Of a DNA stretch of 64,000 bases, positions 52,705 to 61,679 are shown one piece after another. The stretch is from Rhodococcus opacus B4 (GTDB lineage: Bacteria; Actinomycetota; Actinomycetes; Mycobacteriales; Mycobacteriaceae). Under the pieces are notes generated by a model. It was not told the DNA's origin. It searched no databases and saw only the letters and a program-made list of their open reading frames with translations. The translations under genes were made by a program, and so were the position numbers. The stretch is taken from assembly GCF_000010805.1 (NCBI RefSeq), contig NC_012522.1, forward strand, positions 310,001 to 374,000, read 5' to 3'. The first letter of the stretch is position 1, and every line of letters starts with the position of its first letter.

Positions 52705-53693
52705 TGGTGCGACCTTTCCGCGCACGGCGACCGGGGATCACTCGGCTGCTCGGCGGCCTCGCGTTCGGAACTGTGCTGATCGCCGGCTGCGGGTCACCCG
52801 ACGCACCCACCCCGATGTTCTCCGGAGACTTCACGGAGTTTCCCGCGTCGGTCGGCGCGCGCATCATCGAACCGTCCGAATCGCCGCCGCCCGACGGGCA
52901 GCCGTCGTCCTGCGCACCCACGGTGAGCCTCCGTCCGGGGATCGCCGGCGCCGGCGGCGCTCTCGGCGAGATCCGGGCCCGCGGAAGCCTGGTCGTCGCA
53001 GTCGATCAGAACACCAACCTGTTCAGCTTCCGCGATCCGACCACCGGCACCCTCACCGGCTTCGGCGTCGACCTCGCGAGGGAGGTCGCCCGCGACCTGC
53101 TCGGCGACCCCGCCAAGGTCGAATTCCGGCCACTCGGTTCCGGCGACGGCGCCGAGATGCTCGCGCACCGGGACGCGGACATGATCGTGCGACCGGTGGC
53201 ACTGCCCTGCGAGAGTCCGCAGGATGTGGCCTTCTCCACGGTGTATCTCGAGACACCCCGTCGGCTCGTCGTGCGAGTCGGGTCCGGCATATCCGAGCCC
53301 GCGGACCTGGCGCGGCGACGGGTCTGCACGCACGACGATCCGGCGTCGGTGTCGGCGCTGTCGCGCATCGCCCCGAAAGCCACGATCGTTGCGGTACCCG
53401 ACTGGGACGATTGCCTCATGGCCATCCAGCAACGGCAGGTCGACGCGGTCGTGGGTGCGGCTCTCCTCGCCGGACTCGTCGCCCAGGATCCGAATCTCGA
53501 CATCGTCGGTCCCGACTCCGATTCCGCCCGGTACGCCATCGCCCTCGCGCCCGGCCGTGACGACCTCGTCCGTTTCGTCAACGGCACCTTGGAGCGACTG
53601 CGCACCGACGGAACCTGGACTGCCCTCTACGATCGCTGGCTGTCGCCGCTCGGCCCGGCACCCGCGCCGCCGTCCCCGGACTACCGGGACTGA
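52704..53693 (+). CDS. glnH: GlnH-like glutamate/aspartate-binding lipoprotein
   Basis: 329 residues; its ATG uses the last base of the glnX stop codon. Lipoprotein signal LAFGTVLIAGCGSP. The mature part is the family-3 amino-acid binding fold: VAVDQNTNLFSFRDPTTGTL, GFGVDLAREVARDLLGDPAK, VAFSTVYLETPRRLVVRVGS, RLRTDGTWTALYDRWLSPLG. Closest in my memory to mycobacterial GlnH (Rv0411c), which senses Asp/Glu for PknG. The next gene is convergent and unrelated, so the usual kinase is absent here. Confidence 0.85.
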   Translation: MVRPFRARRPGITRLLGGLAFGTVLIAGCGSPDAPTPMFSGDFTEFPASVGARIIEPSESPPPDGQPSSCAPTVSLRPGIAGAGGALGEIRARGSLVVAVDQNTNLFSFRDPTTGTLTGFGVDLAREVARDLLGDPAKVEFRPLGSGDGAEMLAHRDADMIVRPVALPCESPQDVAFSTVYLETPRRLVVRVGSGISEPADLARRRVCTHDDPASVSALSRIAPKATIVAVPDWDDCLMAIQQRQVDAVVGAALLAGLVAQDPNLDIVGPDSDSARYAIALAPGRDDLVRFVNGTLERLRTDGTWTALYDRWLSPLGPAPAPPSPDYRD

Positions 53694-53712
53694 TCACCTC
53701 GAGTCGCCGCAA

Positions 53713-54126
53713 TTACCGGGCGACCTCGGGATCATCGTCGGCAACGGTCTGCGGAAGGCCGGTCCCCATCGGGTCGAGCAGGGCGGTCGTGCGGGCACCC
53801 CACCGCTCGTGCGCCGACTGCCGGGTCATTCCGGCGGCCTTTCCGATCGTTGCCCAGGTGGCGCCCTGAAAGCGCAGCCCGAGAACGGTTTCGATACCGT
53901 CCAGGCCGGCGGCCAGCTGGATGCGAAGGCTCAGCAGATGCCAGGCCAGGGTGCGCTGGTTAGGAATGTCCGTGCCCTGCTCGGCATCCCATTCCGCAGT
54001 GCCGGGAAGCGGCCCGGTGCCGATGATTTCGTCGGCATGACGGCTCGCTTCGGCTGCCGCGGCCGTGATCACCGCGCGCGCAGCGGCGTCGATGTCGGCA
54101 CTGACGGCACGTTCGACAAGTTCCAT
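53713..54126 (-). CDS. Small HTH-like protein, 137 aa, with palindromic operator
   Basis: 137 residues from MELVERAVSADIDAAARAVI (GGAGG upstream). The C-terminal segment QGATWATIGKAAGMTRQSAH followed by ERWG is a helix-turn-helix of the sigma-region-4 kind. N-terminal helices make up the rest. Its promoter contains a perfect 8-5-8 palindrome, so it probably represses itself. It follows glnH convergently. The frame beyond 54126 runs into the operator and is excluded. Confidence 0.7.
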   Translation of the reverse strand: MELVERAVSADIDAAARAVITAAAAEASRHADEIIGTGPLPGTAEWDAEQGTDIPNQRTLAWHLLSLRIQLAAGLDGIETVLGLRFQGATWATIGKAAGMTRQSAHERWGARTTALLDPMGTGLPQTVADDDPEVAR

Positions 54127-54140
54127 GACAACCTCCGTTT

Positions 54141-54192
54141 CTGTCAGGACCAGCCTGACAGAAGGCGAGGTTGGCGTCAAGGTTTACCTGAC
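54141..54192. promoter_or_regulatory. Operator palindromes upstream of the HTH protein
   Basis: CTGTCAGG-ACCAG-CCTGACAG at 54141-54161 is a perfect inverted repeat. GTCAAGGTTTACCTGAC at 54176-54192 is an imperfect copy of the same motif, 35 bases away. The pair suggests two bound dimers and autoregulation. Confidence 0.7.
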
Positions 54193-54202
54193 ACGCGCCG
54201 AC

Positions 54203-54961
54203 CTACCCGCGCGAAGCCGCGCGGAGCTGCGCGGCGAGGTCAGGGATATCGGTCGCCGAGATGTCCCAGCTGCCGGTGGGCGCGAGATCGCTGGTTTGGT
54301 GGGATCCGTGTTCGAGGGGCCGGAGAATGAACGCTGTCGCCAGTCCCGCCGCGCGTGCGGCATCGAGGTCGTCGTTGTGCGCAGCCGCAAGCATGACTTC
54401 GCCCGGGTCGAGGCCGAGAAGTCGTGCGGTGTGCAGGTAGGCCCGGGGATGCGGCTTGTAGATCCGGTTGATATCGGAGCCGATGATGACATCCCACGGA
54501 ATTCCGGCATTCTTGGCCATGTCGAGCAGCAGCGAGGTGTTGCCGTTCGACAGCGGACCGATGATGTAATCGGACCGGAGCGCGGTGAGACCGGGCACGC
54601 TGTCGGGCCACGGAGTGAGCTCGTGCCATGCGCGCGAGAGTTCGTCCAACTCTCCGGAGTCGTGTTCCGTGGGGTCGACACCCAACTCGCGGAGCGCGAC
54701 GTCGAGGTTTTCGCGGTGCAGGATATCGAGAGTGACGAACTCACGGGCACCGGACCGGATGGGTTCCATGGACGGCTGATAGCGATCCCGCCACCGATCG
54801 GCGAACGCGGCTGCGTCCAGCGTGAGCGAATGCCTTTCCGCGTAGCCTGCCACAGCGGAGGCGATACCGGTCCGCCAGTCGACGACGGTGCCGAATGTAT
54901 CGAACAACACGGCACGAATACTGCGTCCCGTCGACGGGGACCGGAACCGCACACCACCCAT
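54203..54961 (-). CDS. HAD-family hydrolase, haloacid dehalogenase type II-like
   Basis: 252 residues from MGGVRFRSPSTGRSIRAVLF. HAD motif I is AVLFDTFGTVVDW (Asp nucleophile), motif II IIGPLSNGNTSL (Ser/Asn), motif III Lys in YKPHPRAY, and motif IV AAAHNDDLDAARAAG. This is the L-2-haloacid dehalogenase-like branch. The substrate is unproven. It is oriented leftward, in line with the HTH gene it precedes. Confidence 0.87.
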   Translation of the reverse strand: MGGVRFRSPSTGRSIRAVLFDTFGTVVDWRTGIASAVAGYAERHSLTLDAAAFADRWRDRYQPSMEPIRSGAREFVTLDILHRENLDVALRELGVDPTEHDSGELDELSRAWHELTPWPDSVPGLTALRSDYIIGPLSNGNTSLLLDMAKNAGIPWDVIIGSDINRIYKPHPRAYLHTARLLGLDPGEVMLAAAHNDDLDAARAAGLATAFILRPLEHGSHQTSDLAPTGSWDISATDIPDLAAQLRAASRG

Positions 54962-55050
54962 GGGGCGTCCTTTCGCTTCGAACGTACGACGTCGCACCAG
55001 GATCAGGATAGGGGCGGCAATCCGTCGTCACGAGTCGGCGCGCGGATGCT

Positions 55051-55494
55051 TCAGGTGCGTCGAACGGGCATGATCGAGCGCACCATCGGGTCGCGGAGGT
55101 ACAGCCCACCCCACACGAAGACGCCGACGTAGATCGGGAACAGTGTGGTGCTGACAATCGGCTGCTCGGTGAGCAGGTTGGTGGCGACCGCTCCACCGAG
55201 GTATCCGGTGAGCAGCACCGCACCCAGGATCGAGGTGGCGGGCACGATGTAGAGAATCAGGCACACCAGCAGTACCACCCCGATGACGCGGTTGAGGTTC
55301 TCGGCGAAGCCCAGTTCGGCCATCGCTTCACGCACCATCTGGGTGTTCGCGATGTGGATGAGCGAGTCGAACAGGAGAAACAGCACCGCGAGTGCGCTGA
55401 CGACGAGCCCTGCGACTCGGGCCTTCTTCGTCGTTCCGTCCGTGGGCGCGGGTGTCGCGTCGAATGCGCCGGTGGCGGGAGGTGTCGAGGTCAT
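55051..55494 (-). CDS. DoxX-like membrane protein
   Basis: 147 residues with four spans: ARVAGLVVSALAVLFLLFDS, NRVIGVVLLVCLILYIVPAT, SILGAVLLTGYLGGAVATNL, TLFPIYVGVFVWGGLYLRDP. The pattern LLTGYLGGAVATNLL is typical of the DoxX-like family. N-terminal 25 residues are disordered. It stands alone between divergent and convergent neighbours. Unknown role. Confidence 0.75.
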   Translation of the reverse strand: MTSTPPATGAFDATPAPTDGTTKKARVAGLVVSALAVLFLLFDSLIHIANTQMVREAMAELGFAENLNRVIGVVLLVCLILYIVPATSILGAVLLTGYLGGAVATNLLTEQPIVSTTLFPIYVGVFVWGGLYLRDPMVRSIMPVRRT

Positions 55495-55711
55495 GGGACT
55501 TCTCCTTGTCGTTCAGGAAGCTGGGCACCGCCGGCCTGACACATCTGCCATCGGTGGAGAGCGCACATCGTCCGCTCCAGCACGCTTCGTGGGTCCTCAC
55601 ACCAGTACAGACCGGAGGCGACGGGAAAACTCACCGCGGCGCGCTGAACGTGATGGCAACGCGCTCTTCGACCGCCCGCGCGAAAGTCTCGGCAGGTGGT
55701 TGGATGGGCTG

Positions 55712-56161
55712 GTGAAGCTCGTGATCGAAGCGACCGACCTTCCCGGATCGTCGTGCCCGCCAGGAGCCAATTTCCCCGGCTACGACAACATCCATGTGGC
55801 TGTGCAGCGCCGCGGCACTCCCGGCGATCTGCTCGACCTGCATCCGGGCGACGCGACCACCGCCCGCTGGGTTCTCGAATGCGGGACGACCCCGACGCCG
55901 ACGGGTCTCGACATCACCGGGCCGTACATCCAGGGCCGTCCCGGTGCGCGGTTCGTCTACCTGTCGTGGGGAACAGTCGACGGAGACGGTGGATTCGACA
56001 TGTTCCGCCGGGCGAAGTTGATGTGGGACGCGGTGGATCCGGCCACCGCGAATGCGGCGGCGTCGGCCGGGCGCATCACCGCGCGACTCGGACTCACCGA
56101 TGCCCGGGGCAATCCCCTGTGCGCTGCGGTGCGTCCGCCGTTGGTCGAGTGGTCTGCCTAG
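55712..56161 (+). CDS. DUF5990-family protein
   Basis: 149 residues; GTG start at MKLVIEATDLPGSSCPPG. The family pattern: YDNIHVAVQRRGTPGDLLDL, GPYIQGRPGARFVYLSWGTV, FRRAKLMWDAVDP and a final NPLCAAVRPPLVEWSA. A DUF5990 protein of unknown function, often next to regulators or sensors in actinobacteria. It is followed convergently by a histidine kinase. Confidence 0.78.
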   Translation: MKLVIEATDLPGSSCPPGANFPGYDNIHVAVQRRGTPGDLLDLHPGDATTARWVLECGTTPTPTGLDITGPYIQGRPGARFVYLSWGTVDGDGGFDMFRRAKLMWDAVDPATANAAASAGRITARLGLTDARGNPLCAAVRPPLVEWSA

Positions 56162-56233
56162 CCAACCCAATCGGCCCGGCTTCCCGCTGCCCGTCCCATC
56201 GCTGCACCGAGCGCGATCGACAATGCGGACGGA

Positions 56234-57667
56234 TCAGGACGCGGGCACTTCCCACTCGACGACCGTCCCCGGAGCGCCGTCCCGGATGACGGCACGACCG
56301 CCGAGTTGCGCGGCCCGGTTGCAGATATTTGCCAGCCCGTGCCCTCGGACGGCGTCCTCGCCGATACCGGTACCGTCGTCGGTCACGCTCAGCGTCAGAC
56401 GGTCGTCATCAGCGGCAACCATGACGCGGCACGATGTCGCGTGGGCGTGCCGGGCGACGTTGCTCAGTGCCTCGCGGAGCACTGCCTGAAGTTCCGGGCC
56501 GGCGTCGTGTCCGGAGAACAGGTCGACCGGCCCGTCCAGGCACACGTCGGGAGTGAAACCGAGCGCGGCGGTGCTGCTCTCGACGATCTCACCGACCGCC
56601 GCACTCAAACTCGCGGTGCCGTTCGTCAACGAGGCAGAGCCCATCTGAAGGTCGAAGATGACCGCCCGCAAACCGCGAACGATGCTGTCGGTTTCGTCGA
56701 TCAGCGGATCGAGATCCGCGGTGAGACGGGGATGCCGTCGGGCCACGGAGGTCAATGCCAGGCCGAGCCCGAACACGCGCTGAATCGTCAGGTCATGCAG
56801 ATCTGCCGCCATCCGGGTCTGTTCGTCGTGGCGGGTTCGTTCGTGTTCGGCCTGCACGAGTAGCCGATTCTGGGTCAGCAGACTGTTCCTCATCGTGTCG
56901 ACGGCCCCGCCGATCATCGACACTTCCCTCGGCCCGTCGGTGCCGATCTTTCGTTCGTAGTCGCCTTCGGCCACCGCACTGATATCGGCGACGAGGCGTT
57001 CGATCGGCTGGGTCAGCAACCGTCGCGTCAGGTACCCGGAAATAATCGCCGTGCCGACGGCGAGAACGAACGCGACGGCGGTCGCGACGTTCGCCAGGAT
57101 CTGCGCCGAGCGGACCCGATCCACCTGTTCGGTCACCCGTTCATCCGTCAGGGAGTTGAGTTCCTGGAGCTCCGAGCGCAGCCCGTCGAACAGTTCCTTG
57201 CCCGTGGCGGTCATCGCCACGACCTGATCTTGCGCTATCGCGTCGTTCCGACGAGCGGTGATCTCCGGCTCGCTGGCCTGACTGGTCCACGTGTTCGCCG
57301 CCTCGACGACCGCGTCCAGCGTCGCGGAAGCCTCGGCGTCGCCGCCGAGCAGCGCGGTCAGGTCCGACAGGGACGCGGCAGCAGCGGACCGGCCTGCGTC
57401 GTACGGTTCGAGGAACCTCGGATCACCGGTCAGCACGTATCCACGCTGCCCGGTCTCCTGGTCCACATAGGCGGTCGTCAGATCCGACACGGCACGCTGC
57501 GCGGGCAGGAGACGCTCGGAGAGCACGTCCTCGGATGCCCGAACCACCAGCCTCCCGTACACGGAGAACGCGGCGGAAACAGCGAACAGGGCCACGAGGA
57601 TCCCGATCGCCAGCCACAGCAATGTCCGCAACGACATCCGTCTGGCATTCGCAGTCCGACCCGTCAT
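56234..57667 (-). CDS. Orphan sensor histidine kinase (CHASE3-HAMP-HisKA_3-HATPase)
   Basis: 477 residues from MTGRTANARRMSLRTLLWLA. First span at 15-35, then a CHASE3-like extracellular helical bundle (DLTTAYVDQETGQRGYVLTG), second span near 190-210, HAMP, and the H-box DLHDLTIQRVFGLGLALTSV of the NarL/DevS type. The ATPase domain has LREALSNVARHAHATS, DDGTGIGE and GHGLANI. It should autophosphorylate the His after DL and pass phosphate to a LuxR-type regulator. No response regulator lies nearby, so the partner is elsewhere. Confidence 0.9.
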   Translation of the reverse strand: MTGRTANARRMSLRTLLWLAIGILVALFAVSAAFSVYGRLVVRASEDVLSERLLPAQRAVSDLTTAYVDQETGQRGYVLTGDPRFLEPYDAGRSAAAASLSDLTALLGGDAEASATLDAVVEAANTWTSQASEPEITARRNDAIAQDQVVAMTATGKELFDGLRSELQELNSLTDERVTEQVDRVRSAQILANVATAVAFVLAVGTAIISGYLTRRLLTQPIERLVADISAVAEGDYERKIGTDGPREVSMIGGAVDTMRNSLLTQNRLLVQAEHERTRHDEQTRMAADLHDLTIQRVFGLGLALTSVARRHPRLTADLDPLIDETDSIVRGLRAVIFDLQMGSASLTNGTASLSAAVGEIVESSTAALGFTPDVCLDGPVDLFSGHDAGPELQAVLREALSNVARHAHATSCRVMVAADDDRLTLSVTDDGTGIGEDAVRGHGLANICNRAAQLGGRAVIRDGAPGTVVEWEVPAS

Positions 57668-57797
57668 GGTCAGCCTCTCACCTGTTCCGAACACGGCTTC
57701 GGGTGCCTGAACGGCCCATCGCTCCGGATTCCACACTATTGCGCCCGACCCACGCGGCGGAACCACTTGCCGAGTCCGATCGACACCGGATTCCGGG

Positions 57798-58220
57798 TCA
57801 GGCTGGTGGGTGCGCGCTGAGCCAGGTCGCTGCTCTACGCGCGGATGCGCGAGAGAGCCACGCGTCCTGAACGAGTTCCACCAATTCGTGCCGGGACAAC
57901 TCGCCGACGCGGCTCCCCCGCAACAGCACCGACAGGTGGCCGTCGAAGTGCGAGGTGGTGAAGAACGGTGTCGTGTGATCTCGAACGAGAGCCTGCTTGT
58001 CGGCATCGGACGGCACCCAGAACACGATCACGTCGTCATAGCGTTCCCCGGTGTCGGGGTCCGTCGCATCGGGCCGGGGCGTGCGGAAGAATACGAACGA
58101 CTTACCGCCGACCTGGTAGACGGGGTTGTCGGCGGGGCCGTAGGTGACGGTGACGTGAGGCATGCCGAGAGCCGATTCGTGCACGTCCTCGACCCGTGCC
58201 GCCCGCCCACCGGTTCCCAT
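57798..58220 (-). CDS. MmcQ/YjbR-family protein
   Basis: 140 residues: ARVEDVHESALGMPHVTVTY, YQVGGKSFVFFRTPRPDATD, VRDHTTPFFTTSHFDGHLSV, HELVELVQDAWLSRASARRA. This fits the CyaY-like MmcQ/YjbR fold, suggested to bind DNA, but its biochemical role is unknown. It precedes the kinase gene by about 130 bases in the same direction, and operon membership is uncertain. Confidence 0.8.
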   Translation of the reverse strand: MGTGGRAARVEDVHESALGMPHVTVTYGPADNPVYQVGGKSFVFFRTPRPDATDPDTGERYDDVIVFWVPSDADKQALVRDHTTPFFTTSHFDGHLSVLLRGSRVGELSRHELVELVQDAWLSRASARRAATWLSAHPPA

Positions 58221-58344
58221 CTCATCACCCTAAGTGCTCACCATCCGCGACGCTTCCGTACGGAGTCTCATGCTGTCGGCTGTTACCGGTCGACGACGAG
58301 TGCAACTTCTGTCAGCGGAGCCGAATCAGGCGACATCCCGAACG

Positions 58345-58800
58345 TCAATCGACGACGAACTGTGTCCGCTCGAAGGACCGCCCCACGCTCCGTTCCCGCT
58401 GTCGTCCGACGACGTATCGACCGGGGGCGATGCCGGTGGCTCCGTGCTCGGGGTGAATGAGGTAGGCGGTAACGCGGGTGTCGAGGATGCCGAGCGCGAG
58501 GCGCCGCGGGTCGTCGACGGGTGTCGACCACGTGCACATCCCCTCGTCGGCGACGAGACTGTGCGGATTTCCACCGGCCGCGCTGCGCAGCAGCTCCACT
58601 CCCGACAGCGGTACGTTCTCCGACCGCGTCCAGTGATTGGGCGTGACGAGCTCGGCGACAATCGAATACGGGATCACGATGAGATCACCCTGGGCCTGCA
58701 TACCGTCGACGACGGGTACCAACACCTCCTGGTCGAGATAGTCGAAGACGTCGAGGCCGGTGAGGGCCGTGAGATCGGACAGGGTCATGATCGAGTTCAT
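58345..58800 (-). CDS. Hypothetical partner of the DUF6745 protein, 151 aa
   Basis: 151 residues from MNSIMTLSDLTALTGLDVFD (AGAGG upstream). The protein contains DLIVIPYSIVAEL, GGNPHSLVADEGMCTW, and TAYLIHPEHGATGIAPGRYV. These are small beta-rich patterns that I associate from memory with proteins encoded next to DUF6745 genes. The end is Arg/Glu-rich (VGRQRERS). The upstream DUF6745 gene ends 33 bases earlier, so the two should be cotranscribed. Function unknown. Confidence 0.62.
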   Translation of the reverse strand: MNSIMTLSDLTALTGLDVFDYLDQEVLVPVVDGMQAQGDLIVIPYSIVAELVTPNHWTRSENVPLSGVELLRSAAGGNPHSLVADEGMCTWSTPVDDPRRLALGILDTRVTAYLIHPEHGATGIAPGRYVVGRQRERSVGRSFERTQFVVD

Positions 58801-58833
58801 GCGAATCACCTCTGGAGTCCGGGTTTCGGGATT

Positions 58834-60066
58834 TCAGGTTCGGCGAACGAGACGGGCGTAGTCGGCGCCGTCGAGGCCGTAGGTCCACGCTGCGGCGTCC
58901 AACGCGGACGAAATCCGCGTGGGCACATAGATTCCGTATCGTCGCCGACGGCCGTCGCGTTCGGGAGAACCGTTGACGGCGAGCAGGATATGCTCGATGC
59001 GGCCCCGGCCGTCCGAAGTTGCGTACAGCTGCAGCGTGTGACCGATGTTGCCGGGATCGTCGACGCGGCCGATCAACGCGAGTCCGGCCGAGTCGATGTA
59101 GGTGTCCCATCCGATGCGCTCGATCGCGCATCGGCGGACCTCCACGTTACGTTCGCCGGCGATGCGTTCGACGGTCGGCTCGAGGACGACCCAGTCGGGG
59201 ACGATCGTCCCGTTCTGCACGAAAAGCGATCGACCGTCCCCGAATTCGAGCGCAGGCGCATCCAGGTGATGCAACCGGTGCTCGTTGTGGACACGGCCCG
59301 GTATGGGCTCGGCATGAAGGGCGATGGGACGCTCCGCCATGACGCAGGTGCTGTCGAACGCCCACCACCACCCGGTCGCGCCGGTCAGCGCCGTATGGAC
59401 GTCGAGCAGCTCGGCATCGACGGAGTGGAACCTGGCGAGCCCGAACCGACGGTACGTGTCGTAGTACGCGACCCGATGCGCTTCTTGCTGTCCGTACCAG
59501 CTCACGCCGCCGACGGCGGCGGGCATCAGCGTTCGTATCGCAGCCGCGACGCCGTCGAAAAGGGTCGTGCGCAAAGAGTCCCAGACAGCGGCTCGGATGA
59601 TGGCGTTGGGGCTGATGCCGACGCGGGCAGAGTGGTCGGGCGGCTGGGCACGTGCGATTTCGATCGCCCGGCGTTCGTTCGGCCAGTCGGATCTCCCCCG
59701 GGCGATCAGGGCATCCATACGTTTGCGCGATTCCGAGAGCATGGTTGCCATTCGGGCGGATACGCAGTCGGCTCCGTCGCCGGCGAACGACAGCGTCGTC
59801 GCCAACCCCTCGGCGGCGATCAGGTCCGATCCGGCCGGGGGCGACGGCACCCACACGAACTCCGGATCTCGGAATCCTGCTCGCCGATAGAGTGTTTCGA
59901 CGGCCGATTCGGCCGCGGCGCGGTCTGACGGGCGTGCACACAATCCGTGCCCGAGCCATGCGTCACGCACAGCTCCGACACCGAACATGTATTCGGCGGA
60001 GTGATCGGTGTTATCGATGAATGTCGCTCGGTGTCGAGCCTTCGAGCGACGTGGCGTGGCGCTCAC
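58834..60066 (-). CDS. DUF6745-domain protein
   Basis: 410 residues from the GTG at 60066. It is recognised as DUF6745-like by long conserved stretches including WAFDSTCVMAERPIALHAEP, RVHNEHRLHHLDAPALEFGD, WVVLEPTVERIAGERNVEVR, EVRRCAIERIGWDTYIDSAG. The central region (ISPNAIIRAAVWDSLRTTLF) may be helical. No catalytic motif is known for this family. An upstream extension to 60138 is possible. With the short downstream gene it forms a two-gene module of unknown function. Confidence 0.72.
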   Translation of the reverse strand: MSATPRRSKARHRATFIDNTDHSAEYMFGVGAVRDAWLGHGLCARPSDRAAAESAVETLYRRAGFRDPEFVWVPSPPAGSDLIAAEGLATTLSFAGDGADCVSARMATMLSESRKRMDALIARGRSDWPNERRAIEIARAQPPDHSARVGISPNAIIRAAVWDSLRTTLFDGVAAAIRTLMPAAVGGVSWYGQQEAHRVAYYDTYRRFGLARFHSVDAELLDVHTALTGATGWWWAFDSTCVMAERPIALHAEPIPGRVHNEHRLHHLDAPALEFGDGRSLFVQNGTIVPDWVVLEPTVERIAGERNVEVRRCAIERIGWDTYIDSAGLALIGRVDDPGNIGHTLQLYATSDGRGRIEHILLAVNGSPERDGRRRRYGIYVPTRISSALDAAAWTYGLDGADYARLVRRT

Positions 60067-60304
60067 GCGTTTGTGGCGGAGTTCGCCTTTCCGATAGTCA
60101 TAGTGTCTGAGCGTGGCACGCGAATGCCTCGAGCGCAAGACCTCCGGCCGACGCCGCGATCGGTCGAGGCCCCACCGCTCGCCGACCCGGAACCGGCGGG
60201 GTGGCCGGAAACCACCCCAGGGGGTCTAACAGGACCGGCCCCTGCGCGCCACGATGGAGGAACCGGAATCGACAACATCCGCACCGACCGCCAGAAAGCA
60301 CACC

Positions 60305-61009
60305 ATGACGTCGAGCAACTACAGCGCCCCGCCGAACGACGGATCTCGGCATCGCACCGGTCCCGCCGACGCTCTGAAAGGGGAACTCCCGGTGACGGAC
60401 TCCGTCCTGTCGTACACCGACCACGGGCGGACCGACGAGATGACCCTCATCCCGGACCGCTCCCCGATCGTCATCGGCCGCTCCGCTTACGCCGACCTGT
60501 CACTGCCCACCGACCCGGACATCTCGCGCCTGCACGCCACCATCGAACGCATCGGCATCCACTGGACCATCACCGACGACGGCCTCTCCCGCAACGGCAC
60601 CTTCGTGAACGGCACCCGCCTGCAAGGGCGTCAGACCCTTCACCCCGGAGACGTCATCCAGGTCGGCGAGAGCCTCCTCACCTACCACGGGGAGCCGGGC
60701 ACGGACTGCGGCATCACCCACATCGGGGACACCGTGGATCCGGACATCGTTCTCACACCTGCCCAGCACACCGTCCTCACGGAGCTGTGCCGGCCGTTCC
60801 ACGACGGCACCGACCACCCCATCCCGGCCTCGAATCGCCAGATTGCCGATGCCCTGCATTTGAGTACTGAAACCGTCAAGACCCATCTCCGTGCTCTCTT
60901 CAGCACATTCCACATCGAGGACCTCCCTCAGAATCAGAAACGTTCGCGACTCGTCACTCTCGCCCTCACCAATGGCGTCCTCGACGCGGCTGCTCCCAGC
61001 GACTTCTGA
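60305..61009 (+). CDS. FHA-domain protein with C-terminal HTH
   Basis: 234 residues from MTSSNYSAPP. The FHA domain (residues 45-135) has IVIGRSAYADLSLPTDPDIS, RLHATIERIG and LSRNGTFVNGTRLQGRQTLH, so it should bind phosphothreonine peptides. The C-terminal region (LTPAQHTVLTELCRPFHDGT, then NRQIADALHLSTETVKTHLR) is a LuxR/GerE-like helix-turn-helix. Phospho-dependent control of transcription is a natural inference. It is divergent from the DUF6745 gene by about 240 bases. A 17-codon upstream extension is possible. Confidence 0.85.
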   Translation: MTSSNYSAPPNDGSRHRTGPADALKGELPVTDSVLSYTDHGRTDEMTLIPDRSPIVIGRSAYADLSLPTDPDISRLHATIERIGIHWTITDDGLSRNGTFVNGTRLQGRQTLHPGDVIQVGESLLTYHGEPGTDCGITHIGDTVDPDIVLTPAQHTVLTELCRPFHDGTDHPIPASNRQIADALHLSTETVKTHLRALFSTFHIEDLPQNQKRSRLVTLALTNGVLDAAAPSDF

Positions 61010-61129
61010 GGGTCCACAGGATTCGGCTCAGCCGCTGGGGGGCGAGTTTCGAGCCCCAGGGTGTGTTTCGACCGCGGGAGGTCCGGCGGATCCTGTTCTT
61101 GCACACAACGTCTACCCAACGAGGCATGC

Positions 61130-61561
61130 ATGGATCCGACCTTCGTGATCGTCGGTGGCGCGACAGGCGCCCTCACCGCATACGTCCTGCCGCTCTGGCT
61201 GATCAGAAGCGGCCGCGGTCCGCGGCTGGCCGCGAAACGAGAGGTGTCGACGGCGATCGACACCGGCGCGCTGCCACCGGACGCAGACATCTGGTCATGG
61301 CGACCACGGCTGGTGGAGAGCCGACAGACGGTCGCCCGCGGTCGCTGGGTGATGCTTGCCGCCGGTCTCCTCATGTCATTCGTCACACTCGCCCATGCCG
61401 TCGGCGAGGGCGGCACACTCCTGACGTGGGTGTTCGTGGGGTCGGCCGCCTTGTCACTCGTCGGTGCGTTCGGGATGCATCGTCAGGTGAGACGAGCCGA
61501 CTCTCTGCTCGCAGCCATCAGCGCAGGACCAACGGCGAGACCGAACTTCGGTGCACGCTGA
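61130..61561 (+). CDS. Two-span membrane protein, 143 aa
   Basis: 143 residues from MDPTFVIVGGATGALTAYVL. The first hydrophobic segment is at 4-25. A charged middle follows (RGPRLAAKREVSTAIDTGAL), then two closely spaced spans at about 65-85 and 95-115. The C-terminus is basic (HRQVRRADSLLAA). No family is recognised. It follows the FHA-HTH gene by 120 bases. Confidence 0.6.
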   Translation: MDPTFVIVGGATGALTAYVLPLWLIRSGRGPRLAAKREVSTAIDTGALPPDADIWSWRPRLVESRQTVARGRWVMLAAGLLMSFVTLAHAVGEGGTLLTWVFVGSAALSLVGAFGMHRQVRRADSLLAAISAGPTARPNFGAR

Positions 61562-61679
61562 GTAGACACGCCTCGGAATCGGCGCTCGGCCGTGCGACAA
61601 CCGGGCGCGAATAGACTGTGCTCGCATGGCCACCCGCCGATCTCGGCGGATACTCGCGGGAGAAGGAGGACGCATTCGG

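Noticed and set aside
58234..59928. A 564-codon rightward frame across the DUF6745 module
   Set aside because: Antisense to the module; its sequence is typical Arg/Gly/Asp shadow and the opposite strand encodes conserved patterns.
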